Shown: positions 35,670-43,818 of the stretch, piece by piece
Layout: every line of letters begins with the position of its first letter
Position numbering within the stretch: the first letter of the stretch is position 1
NCBI GenBank assembly: GCA_014896295.1
Contig: JADBKR010000007.1
Coordinates: 248,001-312,000, forward strand
Length of the DNA stretch: 64,000 bases
Direction of reading: 5' to 3'
Origin: Limnochordaceae bacterium
Lineage (GTDB): Bacteria; Bacillota; Limnochordia; Limnochordales; Geochordaceae
Translations under genes and position numbers: made by a program
Notes under the pieces: model-generated
Databases searched by the model: none
The model's input: the letters and a program-made list of their open reading frames with translations, nothing else
What the model was told of the DNA's origin: nothing

Positions 35670-38021
35670 TCATGCAATGCGCTGCAAGCGCCGGGCGAGC
35701 ATCGAGTACCGCTGAGCCACCGAGGCGTTGCGAACATACGCATGGACGGCCTTCCTGTCCCCCACCAGGACCACCAGCCGTCGTCCTCGGGTGACCGCGG
35801 TGTACAGGAGGTGACGGGTCATGAGCGCAGGCATCGTCCAGACCACGGGCATGACCACGCACGGAAACTCGTTGCCCTGGCTCTTGTGCACCGTGATGGC
35901 GTAAGCCAGCTGGAGCTGGTGCCATTTCTCCTCGTCGTATTCAATGAGCCGCCCGTCGTCGAAACGCACGTGCACCACCCGTTCGTCGGGGTCGACCCGC
36001 CAGACGGTGCCGATCTCTCCGTTGAACACCCCCACCTCTCCACCCTCGCCGTCTCGTGACGGGCCGGAGCCGTCCTCCGGCACCAGGCGCGCCTGGTAGT
36101 CGTTGCGGACCTGCATGACCCGGTCCCCCTGGCGCACCACCCGCTGGCCCAGCTGCAGCTCCGCCTTCCCTCGTCCCGCCGGGTTGAGCGCCTCCTGGAG
36201 CAGCCGGTTGAGCGCGTCCGAGCCGGCCGGGCCCCGGTGTGAGGCAGTCAGCACCTGGATCTCCTCGACGGGGCGCAAGCCGAACTGCTGTGGAATGCTG
36301 GTGGTGACCAGCTCCCGCACTTTCCAGGCGACCCTCTGCGGGTCCGGCTCCTCGAAGAAGCGCAAACTCCCCTCTTCTCGGGCCGCGGCGCGCCTCTCCT
36401 GGGAGGCCGGCCGGACCGCCGCCTGCGCTCTCGAAGGGCCCGCATGGACCACGCTGCGCCCGGCCAGGATCTGGTGGGCGCCGACCACGATGCGGCTGCG
36501 GGCCGCCTGCCGGAACAGGTGAACCAGCCGTACCAGCGGCACGACGCCCGATTGAATGAGGTCCCTCAGCACCTGCCCGGGTCCCACCGACGGGAGCTGG
36601 TCGACGTCGCCCACCAGCACCAGCCGGCTCTCCGGACCCAGCGCCGCCACCAAATGGTAGGCAAGGGAGATGTCAAGCATCGAAGCCTCGTCTACGATGA
36701 CCAGTTCGGCATCGATCGGGTTTTTCGGACCCCTTGCGAACCGGGAAGCACTGGACGATCCGGGCCGCACTTCCAGGAGGCGATGGACGGTGGACGCTTG
36801 AACGCTCGGCTCCTCTTCCGGCGCCCCGCACCGCACCGCCTCCTGCAGGCGCTGGGCCGCCCGGCCGGTCGGGGCCGCCAGGGCGATGCGAATGCCGGCT
36901 CGCCTCGCCAGGTATACGATGAAGCGGACGAGCGTCGTCTTGCCGGTGCCCGGTCCCCCCGTCACCACCAGAAGCCCGCTCTCCATCGCACGGCGCACGG
37001 CCTGGAGTTGCTCGGGGGCGAGCCGGGTGCCGAGCCGGGCCTGGGCAGCCTGCAGCTCTTGCTCGAGCCGGGCCGGCAGCCACGGCTGATACGCCTGCCG
37101 GGCCAGTTCAAGAAGGCGGCCCGCCAGCTCCGTCTCGTAGCGATGGAAGGCGGCCGGATACACCGCGCCGTCTTCTTCCACCAGCTGGCCGCCCGCCACG
37201 AGCGCTCCCAGCGCCGCCCCCAGCATCTCGTCGGGATAGGCGTGACCGGCGCCACGCCCCCCGCCGAGAACCGCCCGTACCCTCTGGAAGAGGACCTCAC
37301 GAGGCAGGTAGACGTGCCCCTCCTCGCCGGCCTCGCGCATGACGTGCCACAGCGCGGCTTCCACCCGGCGCGGCGAGTCGGGCGCGATCTGGAAACGCTC
37401 GGCCAGGTCGTCCGCCCTTCGAAAGCCGATCCCATCCACCTCGAGAGCAAGCGCATACGGGTCGGCCCGGACTGCGGCCGGCGCCTGGGTGCCGTAGCGC
37501 TGCAGGATGCGCCGGGAAAGGCCCGGGCCCAAGCCGAGGCCGTGCAGGAAGACGAGGGCTTCCTGGGTTTCCTTGCGCAGGTGCAAACGCTCGGCGATCC
37601 ACCGGGCCTTGCGCGGCCCGATGCCCGGTACCGAGGCGAGACGCTGGGGATCGGAGGCGATCACGTCGAGCGCGCGCTCCCCGAACGCAGCCACCAGCCG
37701 CCGGGCGGTCGCCGGGCCCACCCCTTTGATGACACCGGAGGCGAGCAAGCGCTCGACCCCCTCCCGGGTAGCCGGCGTCACCGGCTGGTAGGCCTCCGCC
37801 TCGAACTGGCGCCCGTAGGTGGGATGGAGGGCCCAGCGGCCGACGACGCGGATCTCCTCTCCGGGTGCCGGCAAGGGGGTCCAATGCCCCACGACGGTCA
37901 GAGGTGGCCGGTTCGGACGCTGTTCGAGGCGGATGACCGCGTACTGGGTGCCCGGATCATGGAACGTGATGCGACGCACGACGCCCTGAACTACGTCCGA
38001 CGGCCTCGCCTGGTCGTCCAT
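35670..38021 (-). CDS. recD2: RecD2-type ATP-dependent DNA helicase
   Basis: A 783-residue superfamily 1B helicase (5' to 3') of the RecD2/YrrC type, found in bacteria without the RecBCD partners. The N-terminal region contains helix-hairpin-helix motifs (GVIKGVGPATARRLV and SVPGIGPRKARWIA, about residues 97-150). The motor has Walker A VVTGGPGTGKTTL, DEAS in IVDEASMLD, GDVDQLPSVGPG, and the late AITVHKSQGNEF plus LLYTAVTRGRRLVV. It contains an insertion of about 35 residues (around residues 535-570, rich in Ala/Arg) before GSLRFFEEPD. Acts in DNA repair in the cytoplasm. It starts 12 bases after the orphan HTH frame. Confidence 0.93.
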   Translation of the reverse strand: MDDQARPSDVVQGVVRRITFHDPGTQYAVIRLEQRPNRPPLTVVGHWTPLPAPGEEIRVVGRWALHPTYGRQFEAEAYQPVTPATREGVERLLASGVIKGVGPATARRLVAAFGERALDVIASDPQRLASVPGIGPRKARWIAERLHLRKETQEALVFLHGLGLGPGLSRRILQRYGTQAPAAVRADPYALALEVDGIGFRRADDLAERFQIAPDSPRRVEAALWHVMREAGEEGHVYLPREVLFQRVRAVLGGGRGAGHAYPDEMLGAALGALVAGGQLVEEDGAVYPAAFHRYETELAGRLLELARQAYQPWLPARLEQELQAAQARLGTRLAPEQLQAVRRAMESGLLVVTGGPGTGKTTLVRFIVYLARRAGIRIALAAPTGRAAQRLQEAVRCGAPEEEPSVQASTVHRLLEVRPGSSSASRFARGPKNPIDAELVIVDEASMLDISLAYHLVAALGPESRLVLVGDVDQLPSVGPGQVLRDLIQSGVVPLVRLVHLFRQAARSRIVVGAHQILAGRSVVHAGPSRAQAAVRPASQERRAAAREEGSLRFFEEPDPQRVAWKVRELVTTSIPQQFGLRPVEEIQVLTASHRGPAGSDALNRLLQEALNPAGRGKAELQLGQRVVRQGDRVMQVRNDYQARLVPEDGSGPSRDGEGGEVGVFNGEIGTVWRVDPDERVVHVRFDDGRLIEYDEEKWHQLQLAYAITVHKSQGNEFPCVVMPVVWTMPALMTRHLLYTAVTRGRRLVVLVGDRKAVHAYVRNASVAQRYSMLARRLQRIA

Positions 38022-38033
38022 GGCACCATTGTA

Positions 38034-38290
38034 TCATTCGATGCGCACCAGTCCCGCCCGGATGGCGGTGAGAGCGGCCCGGGTCCGGTCGGCCGTCTGG
38101 AGCTTGCGGTAGATGCTGCTCACGTGGTTCTTGACGGTGTGCTCACTGATGACCAGCCGGCGGGCGATCTCCTGGTTGCTCAACCCGAGCCCGATGAGCG
38201 CGAGCACTTCCCGCTCGCGCGGCGTGAGTTGAACGATGGCATCCGTTTGCCCTCGTCGTTGGTCCGGAGCGTCGACGTGCGGCTGCGGGA
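38034..38290 (-). pseudogene. Orphan LuxR/NarL-type HTH domain without a start codon
   Basis: Reading minus-strand codons from about 38287 down to the TGA at 38034-38036 gives a complete LuxR-type [19 protein letters not shown], then [20 protein letters not shown] and [18 protein letters not shown]. It resembles the C-terminal domain of the neighbouring DegU. No ATG, GTG or TTG precedes the domain in this frame. An ATG in another phase at about 38292 (after GGGGAGGG) would join it with a one-base shift, giving a stand-alone regulator of about 85 residues, as in GerE. Either a frameshifted small regulator or a truncated degU duplicate. It ends 12 bases before recD2. Confidence 0.7.
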
Positions 38291-38430
38291 TGGCTCATCC
38301 CTCCCCGCTGTTGCCCATCACCACCCAACCCTCCGGAGGCAGCACGGGACCGTGCTGTCACGCCATGGTATGCACCAGGTACGGAGAGGGACCAGCCATT
38401 CAGCCTGCCCGCCCCTGCAGGGCAACGCAA

Positions 38431-38462
38431 AACCCGCCGTCCGGGATTTCCGAACGGCGGGT
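38431..38462 (-). terminator. Terminator-like hairpin downstream of degU
   Basis: Inverted repeat with arms AACCCGCCGTCCGG and CCGAACGGCGGGTT (one mismatch) and a 5-base loop. On the minus strand it is followed by TTTTGCGTTG. It lies about 210 bases past the degU stop, separating degU from the HTH remnant and recD2. The rest of the 382-base interval 38291-38672 shows no coding frame that I trust. Confidence 0.65.
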
Positions 38463-38672
38463 TCACTTTCGATGGAGGCGGCGGGCCGGGCATCCGGGGG
38501 TTGGGGGTTTTCCTTTTTGCGTGCCGCCCCAGCCTGCCGCTCCACGCCTGGGTCCCGGCATCGGCCTCGTAGCCTCAGCCTGGCTTTATCGTATCAGGGG
38601 AGCTGGAAACGGTGTATCCACCCGTAGTCTCATCTTTCGTGCCCTTGCTTGGGCCCTGGGTCCTAAGCTGGC

Positions 38673-39479
38673 TCACGGGATCCAGCCGGAACGGATGGCC
38701 CAGATGGCCGCCTGGGTCCGATCCTTCAGGCGGAGCTTGCGCAGGATGCTCGTCACGTGGTTTTTGACGGTCTTCTCGCTGACCACCAGCGCCTCGGCGA
38801 TCTGCCGATTGGTGCGGCCATGGGCGATGAGCGACAGCACCTCCACCTCGCGTCCGGTGAGCTGCGGCCATGACGGCTGCTCGGGAGCCGGCACCGACGC
38901 GGCGTCACCACCGGCGGCCGTGCCCACCTCGATCCCATGCTGCTCCTGGTCCTGCGGGGCCGAAGCGCCCGTCACCGGGCCATAGACGGCCGCCGTCTCC
39001 TCAGCCGCCGGCGTCCACGGCGTCTCCGGAGGGCGCTCGCGCAGCGCCCTCACCAGGCTGCCTACCAGTTTCGCCGAGATGTAGACCTCCCCCTGCGCCA
39101 CCCGCCGGATGGCGGTCACCACCGCGCCCGGATCCTCGTCCTTGATGAGATAGCCCCAGGCCCCCGCCCGGGCCATCTCCACCACGTACTGATCATCGGT
39201 GTGGATGGTGAGCGCCACGACCCGAGACGCCGGCGCCCGCACCCGCAGCAGCCGGGTGGCTTCGAGCCCGTTGACCCGCGGCATGCTGACGTCCATCAAC
39301 ACGACGTCGGCCTGGGTTTCGCACGCTTTTTCCACCGCCTCGGCACCGTCGACGGCCTCTCCGACCACCTGGAGGTCCGGCTCGAGCTCGAGGATGCGAC
39401 GCAATCCCGCCCGCACCACTGCGTGGTCGTCGGCGATCAGGACCCGGATGGGGCGGGACAGCGACCCTGCATCTATCAC
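38673..39479 (-). CDS. degU: Two-component response regulator DegU-like
   Basis: A 268-residue NarL-family regulator paired with the kinase upstream. Receiver domain at about residues 10-130 with IRVLIADDHAVVRAGL, phosphoacceptor Asp63 in VVLMDVSMPRVNG and Lys in GYLIKDEDPG. A Pro/Ala-rich linker of about 60 residues (about 140-200) is much longer than in Bacillus. The C-terminal LuxR HTH has LTGREVEVLSLIAHGRTNRQ, split here, followed by VVSEKTVKNHVTSILRKL. Located 33 bases after degS. In Bacillus DegU controls secreted enzymes, motility and competence, all relevant to this window. Confidence 0.9.
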   Translation of the reverse strand: MIDAGSLSRPIRVLIADDHAVVRAGLRRILELEPDLQVVGEAVDGAEAVEKACETQADVVLMDVSMPRVNGLEATRLLRVRAPASRVVALTIHTDDQYVVEMARAGAWGYLIKDEDPGAVVTAIRRVAQGEVYISAKLVGSLVRALRERPPETPWTPAAEETAAVYGPVTGASAPQDQEQHGIEVGTAAGGDAASVPAPEQPSWPQLTGREVEVLSLIAHGRTNRQIAEALVVSEKTVKNHVTSILRKLRLKDRTQAAIWAIRSGWIP

Positions 39480-39512
39480 GGCACGGCTCCTTTCCTCACG
39501 GTCCTGACCGGC

Positions 39513-40790
39513 TCACCCGGCCTTGGACGGATCGGCAGGCGGCGTCGCCTCGATGGGGAACCGCGCCACCACCCTGCTGCCGTGGCCGGGTGTGGAATGG
39601 ATGGAAAAGCGCCCGCCGAACAACTTGACCCGCTCCTCCATGCTGATGAGCCCGATGGAACCGCGTTGCCTGGCCTCCTCGCGTACCCGTTCCACATCGA
39701 AGCCTCGCCCGTCGTCACGAACGGTAACGTTGAGGTAGGTTCCCCCGACCTCCATGTACACCCAGATGTGGGAGGCCCCGGCATGACGGCGGGCGTTGTG
39801 GATCGCCTCCTGGATCACCCGAAATGCGGCCACCTCCATGGCCGGGTCGAAGCGCCTTTCCGGTCCATGTACGACGACCTCGATGGGGGGTCCTCCGAGG
39901 GCAGAGAGCCGGTCGGCATGGCGACGGACGGCCGAGATGACCCCCAGTTCGTCGAGGGCCATCGGGCGCAGGTCCGAAATGACCCGCCGGACCTCGGTGA
40001 GGCTCTCCTTGACCAGCGTTCGCAACCTATCGAGCTGCCGCCGGACCCCCTCGGGGCCTCCGTCGACCATGCGTTCGGCGAGCTCGAGCTCGACGGCGAT
40101 GCCGGCCAGGCTCTGCGCGGTGCCGTCGTGGAGTTCCCGGGCGAGGCGCCGGCGCTCCTCCTCCTGCGCCGTGATGATGCGCCGGCTCAGCTCCTGGCGG
40201 GCTTGCCAGGAGCCCAGCGACTCCGAGACGCCCGAGTAGTGGCCGTGCAGCGCCTGAAGCGCCGCCCGCATGTTGGTCTCCGTCGTCTCGGCCTGACGCA
40301 CCAGATCGCCCAGGCGGGCCACGGTACGCTCCAGCTCGGCCCGCCGTTCCTTCAAGAACCGCTCGCGTTCTCGGGCCTCCCCCAGGAGGATCTGGATACG
40401 CTCCGCGGCCTCGTAAGCCTGGCGGACGTCTTGCTCGGTGTGGTTTTGGAAGTCGCGGCTGACCCGGAAGAGGTCGAAGCGGGCGACCCGGCTCTTCGCC
40501 TCCAGGTCGTCGACCTGCTCGACCTGTCGGAGGACCTCTTGCTTGACCTGCTCGAGGGCGGAGCAGGCGCGCTCGTACTCCGAGCGTACGACCTGCACCA
40601 GTTCGGACAGCCGCCGGTGACCATCCTCGACGGCCCGAAGGGTGGCGTCAAAAATGCGGGCGATTTCGGCCGCGCCGGGTAAGGCCGCGTCCTGCGACGT
40701 TGCCGTCCACCCCCGCTGGCCGCTATTCGTGGGCAGGGGGCGGCTCCCTGCCGCCCCCGAAAGGAAAGACGCCGGGGCCTTTTCGGGCAC
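39513..40790 (-). CDS. degS: Sensor histidine kinase DegS-like
   Basis: A 425-residue soluble kinase. An N-terminal DegS-type coiled-coil region (about residues 45-200, rich in Glu, Arg and Gln) precedes the HisKA_3 box RLARELHDGTAQSLAGI (His near 221) and a HATPase_c domain with RVIQEAIHNARRHA, DDGRGFD and GLISMEERV. No membrane segment is present, in line with DegS being cytoplasmic. This HisKA_3 box is intact, unlike the frameshifted kinase at 7470-9381. The GTG at 40790 is the only usable start in frame; it lies in the loop edge of a strong hairpin (see 40763-40803). Confidence 0.9.
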   Translation of the reverse strand: MPEKAPASFLSGAAGSRPLPTNSGQRGWTATSQDAALPGAAEIARIFDATLRAVEDGHRRLSELVQVVRSEYERACSALEQVKQEVLRQVEQVDDLEAKSRVARFDLFRVSRDFQNHTEQDVRQAYEAAERIQILLGEARERERFLKERRAELERTVARLGDLVRQAETTETNMRAALQALHGHYSGVSESLGSWQARQELSRRIITAQEEERRRLARELHDGTAQSLAGIAVELELAERMVDGGPEGVRRQLDRLRTLVKESLTEVRRVISDLRPMALDELGVISAVRRHADRLSALGGPPIEVVVHGPERRFDPAMEVAAFRVIQEAIHNARRHAGASHIWVYMEVGGTYLNVTVRDDGRGFDVERVREEARQRGSIGLISMEERVKLFGGRFSIHSTPGHGSRVVARFPIEATPPADPSKAG

Positions 40791-40803
40791 CCGGCGCCTT
40801 TCC
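40763..40803 (-). promoter_or_regulatory. Hairpin enclosing the degS ribosome binding site and start codon
   Basis: Arms CCCGGCGCCTTTCC (40790-40803) and GGAAAGACGCCGGG (40763-40776) pair with one mismatch across a 13-base loop. On the minus strand the first arm contains GGAAAGG, the apparent ribosome binding site, and the GTG start begins at its inner edge. It may hide the start site, or it may be a terminator of the MTA phosphorylase gene upstream; the following bases (TTTCCTTTC) allow either. Confidence 0.5.
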
Positions 40804-40893
40804 GGTGGGGTTTGGGGGGTTGTGGCCTTAACATGGGCCGCAACCCGCCCGTTTATGCGTGCGGTGGGGCCGGCAGGATTACCAGTTTCTGGA

Positions 40894-41730
40894 TTACTGC
40901 CGGCCTCCGGGGACCTCGGGCTCGCCGCGCGCCTCCTGGACGGCGCGCCCGCAGCTGCAGCGCCGCTCCCGGGGTATCGCCGGAACGAGCTCCCACAAGA
41001 ACGTACGCAGGTGCTCCAGGTTGGCGTTGAACACCCGCAGCACCTCCTGGTGGCTCACCGGATGCACCTCTGGATGCCCTTCGAGGCCCACGTCGTAGTC
41101 CGTCACCAACGAGACGTTGAGGTAGCACATCCCGAGCTCCCGCGCCAGGATCACCTCGGGATACTGGGTCATGTTGATGACGTGCCAGCCATGCTCCCTG
41201 AACTCCCGGCTCTCGGCCCGGGTGGAGAAGCGAGGGCCCTGGACGACCACCACGGTCCCACCGGTGCGGTGGGGGATGCCGAGGCGCGCCAGCACCCCGG
41301 CAGCGGCCTGGCGCATCTCGGGGCAGTAGGGGTCTGCAGCGCCGATGTGCGTCACGACCGGCCCCTCGAAGTAGGTATCCTCCCGCCCCCACGTCCGGTT
41401 GACGAACTGGTCGCACAGCACGAACGTGCCGGGCGGGATGTCGGGCTGCAGACTGCCGGCGGCGCAGGGCCCGACGATACGGCTCACCCCCAGGCTCTTC
41501 ATGGCCCAGAGGTTGGCCCGGTACGGCACCCGGTGGGGCGGGTAGCGGTGGTCCCTGCCGTGGCGCGGCAGGAAGGCCACTTTCCGCCCGCCGATGGTCA
41601 GCACCGAGATCTTGTCGCTGGGAGGCCCGTAGGGCGTCTCGACCCACAGCTCTTCCACGTCGTCGGCAATCTGGTAGAATCCGGAGCCCCCGAAGACTCC
41701 GATTTCGGCTCGCGGCCCGGGATCCGTCAT
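40894..41730 (-). CDS. mtnP: S-methyl-5'-thioadenosine phosphorylase
   Basis: A 278-residue purine nucleoside phosphorylase-type enzyme that splits methylthioadenosine into adenine and methylthioribose 1-phosphate, for methionine salvage. It begins with IGVFGGSGFYQI, followed by the phosphate site PRHGRDHRYPPHRVPYRANL, then VGPCAAGSLQPDIPPG and the late purine-site region NMTQYPEVILARELGMCY. VTDYDVGL is also typical. ATG at 41730 (MTDPGPRAEIGV) follows GGAAGGAC; the upstream open frame is not similar to the family. A short inverted repeat overlaps the stop. No mtnA or mtnB is adjacent; metK and ahcY lie 11 kb away. Confidence 0.92.
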   Translation of the reverse strand: MTDPGPRAEIGVFGGSGFYQIADDVEELWVETPYGPPSDKISVLTIGGRKVAFLPRHGRDHRYPPHRVPYRANLWAMKSLGVSRIVGPCAAGSLQPDIPPGTFVLCDQFVNRTWGREDTYFEGPVVTHIGAADPYCPEMRQAAAGVLARLGIPHRTGGTVVVVQGPRFSTRAESREFREHGWHVINMTQYPEVILARELGMCYLNVSLVTDYDVGLEGHPEVHPVSHQEVLRVFNANLEHLRTFLWELVPAIPRERRCSCGRAVQEARGEPEVPGGRQ

Positions 41731-41757
41731 GGGCGAATGTCCTTCCTCTCCCTCAAC

Positions 41758-41786
41758 TTGCCCCGCCAGGGCGGGCCGGTTAGAAT
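41758..41786 (+). promoter_or_regulatory. Sigma-A-type promoter for the small plus-strand gene
   Basis: TTGCCC (41758-41763), a 17-base spacer and TAGAAT (41781-41786). It lies divergent from mtnP and 88 bases upstream of the small open frame at 41874. Confidence 0.6.
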
Positions 41787-41873
41787 GGTTTTGCGCCTGC
41801 CGGGCGCCACCTTCTCCGCAAGTAGGATGGCGTTTGGGCGGGCGCCTGTTGCCTTGGAAAGGGGGCGCGAGCC

Positions 41874-42167
41874 ATGGCGGACGGCTCCTTCCGGAGGGTG
41901 ATCCAGGATGAGGAGCACCGCCGGGAAGAGTTCCTGGACCGGCAACTCGAGGTCGGTTGGGAGGAAAACCCCGCCGACCAAGCTCTGGAGCCCCGGGACC
42001 AGTTGACCACGGATCGGCTGGTCGAGGTGCAGCAGGAGGAGATGGGTGAGCCACCGAGGCTGTGGCGTCACGGGTGGCCGCGCAGCGGCGCGTCACCGGC
42101 GCACGGGGCGAGGCGGCGCCCGCTGATCGCCTCTTCGATGGCCCGCCGCAACAGGAGCGGGTCGTAG
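41874..42167 (+). CDS. Small charged hypothetical protein
   Basis: A 97-residue protein that I do not recognise. The first 60 residues are strongly charged and helix-prone (RRVIQDEEHRREEFLDRQLE and TTDRLVEVQQEEMGE), unlike the Pro/Ala/Arg look of shadow frames. The last 35 residues are Arg/Pro/Ser-rich and overlap the 3' end of the convergent gene by 100 bases, so the true product may be shorter or the tail may be incidental. ATG follows AAAGGGGGC, and a good promoter lies upstream. It is the only plus-strand gene between 14 and 60 kb. Function unknown. Confidence 0.5.
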   Translation: MADGSFRRVIQDEEHRREEFLDRQLEVGWEENPADQALEPRDQLTTDRLVEVQQEEMGEPPRLWRHGWPRSGASPAHGARRRPLIASSMARRNRSGS

Positions 42168-43807
42168 AAAAAGACCGGGTATCCCCGAAAGTCCGAGGCC
42201 TGCCGCTCGAGCACGGCGACCGTCGCCTGCCGGAGGCGGGCCTCGATGTTTACGCGGACCCCTTCCAGCCGTTCGGACAGCGCGGCGTTGACCTGCTCGA
42301 TCTGCCGCGTCAGCGCACGCCGGGGAGCTCCCGGCTGCTGGATGGCCCAGACGAGCCGCCTCTTCTCATCGGCAAGCCGCGCCAGCGTGTCGTCCGCTTC
42401 GCCGGGAGCCACCCACCGTTGCGGATTGAAGCGCAGGTCGCGCAGCTGCCGGCGCAGCTGATCCGGCGGCTCCGCGATTTCGGGCCGCGGCAGGTCGGCC
42501 AGCGCCAGGCTCATGGAAGCCACGGCGTAAGGGGGCGGCTCGATGCCGTAGAACCGCCGGGCCACGGCGTCCGTCACCCGGTCGTAGCGGGCTCCCCCCA
42601 CCCCGTGCACGAACAGGTCGGCCAGGAACAGCCTCAAGAACAGGGTCAGCGTCACCGCCCGGGGGCGGATGGCCAATCCCGCCCGCTCCAGGGCCTCGGC
42701 GAGCTCCCGGGCGTCACCCGGCCGGGAGAGGGGCAGCTCTGCCACCGGGCCATCCACCGTCGATAGCTCCAGGGCGTCCCGGCGGGAGCGGTCCTGCCTC
42801 GCATAGAGCTTGCGCCGGCGGACGCCCGGCGTCAGTACCCAGAAGGGCAGTTCCACCCGCCCGCCGGCCGGCTCGACCAGCAGGTCCGGGAAGGGATTGG
42901 CCCTGGAACGGATGTGATGCTGCGACCGGTACGCCGCCAGCGTCTCGTTGTGAATGAGGGCGAACTCCCGAGCCCGTAGCGCCACGTCGGCGAAGAAGAG
43001 CCGGAACGGCCAGGTCGAGGTCAGCTCTCCTGCCGGTACCTCGAGGTACTCCGCGTAAGCCCCGAGCGCCATGGCCTCGAAGCGGTGGCGGGCAGCGGTC
43101 ACCCACTCGGCCAGGCTGGCGGGCGCCTCCCGGTCGCCGCCCGTCGGCGAAGGGGCGGCGGCGAGCCGCATGAACTCCAGGAACCGGCGGATGAGGCTCT
43201 CGCCGGGCTGCCCCAGGGTAGCGAGCCGCTCCACCACGCCCGAGGCGAACGCGTCGAGCTCGCTCGCCCCGGGCGCCGGCACCTGGCAGAAGGGATACCC
43301 GTAGCCCACCGGGGCAAGCGTGACCGGCTCTACGGTGAGGCGCCCGTCCTTGCGAACGGGGACCGGCGCCGCCATCTGGGCCGCGGTGTCGTAGTCCACG
43401 ACCACGTTGAGGGCGACCGCGCCGGGCACGGTGCGTGCGAGGGCCCCGACCAGCGCGTTCTTGACCACGATGCCCGGGTGGGCCAGGATCGGCTGGTGTC
43501 CGGTGACCATCCAGCGCAAGGGCCGGACGGGCCCGTGGATCGCGTGGTGGCCTGCGCTCGGGCCTTCCCACCACCCGTAGCGGCGAGCCTGCCTGGCGCC
43601 TATGGCCAGCGCCGCCTGCCGTAGCGCTCCCCGCAGCTCGGCGGCCGGGACTCCCCCTACGTCGAACCGCTCCGCCTCCAGCGCTTCCGCGTTGCGGGCG
43701 GCGAGCTCCGCCAGCGCAGGCGCCGGCGGGTCCACCAGGGCCTCCCCGAGAGGCGGCAGGGTCCATGGCCGGCGGGATGGATGTGGCGCCAACGAGACCG
43801 TCCCCAC
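42068..43807 (-). CDS. Conserved protein, distantly BshC-like
   Basis: A 579-residue cytoplasmic protein. It has an N-terminal Rossmann-like part with MVTGHQPILAHPGIVVKNAL (about residues 99-118) and LNVVVDYDTA. A distinctive late block follows, LFLRLFLADLFVHGVGGARYDRVTD, given here in parts as FLADLFVHGVGG and ARYDRVTDAVARRFYGIEPP. The GHQ..hPG..VKN motif parallels TGQQ..L.TGPLYTIYKA of BshC, the cysteine-adding bacillithiol enzyme, but the rest is divergent, so I treat BshC as a lead only. The gene follows an LmbE-type deacetylase by 11 bases; the bacillithiol genes bshB and bshC encode exactly such a pair. ATG at 43807. Confidence 0.55.
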   Translation of the reverse strand: MGTVSLAPHPSRRPWTLPPLGEALVDPPAPALAELAARNAEALEAERFDVGGVPAAELRGALRQAALAIGARQARRYGWWEGPSAGHHAIHGPVRPLRWMVTGHQPILAHPGIVVKNALVGALARTVPGAVALNVVVDYDTAAQMAAPVPVRKDGRLTVEPVTLAPVGYGYPFCQVPAPGASELDAFASGVVERLATLGQPGESLIRRFLEFMRLAAAPSPTGGDREAPASLAEWVTAARHRFEAMALGAYAEYLEVPAGELTSTWPFRLFFADVALRAREFALIHNETLAAYRSQHHIRSRANPFPDLLVEPAGGRVELPFWVLTPGVRRRKLYARQDRSRRDALELSTVDGPVAELPLSRPGDARELAEALERAGLAIRPRAVTLTLFLRLFLADLFVHGVGGARYDRVTDAVARRFYGIEPPPYAVASMSLALADLPRPEIAEPPDQLRRQLRDLRFNPQRWVAPGEADDTLARLADEKRRLVWAIQQPGAPRRALTRQIEQVNAALSERLEGVRVNIEARLRQATVAVLERQASDFRGYPVFFYDPLLLRRAIEEAISGRRLAPCAGDAPLRGHP

Positions 43808-43818
43808 CCTTTCTCATC

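Noticed and set aside
40868-40905. Nested inverted repeat overlapping the mtnP stop as a terminator
   Set aside because: No U tract, and the repeat begins inside the coding sequence. Kept only as a remark.
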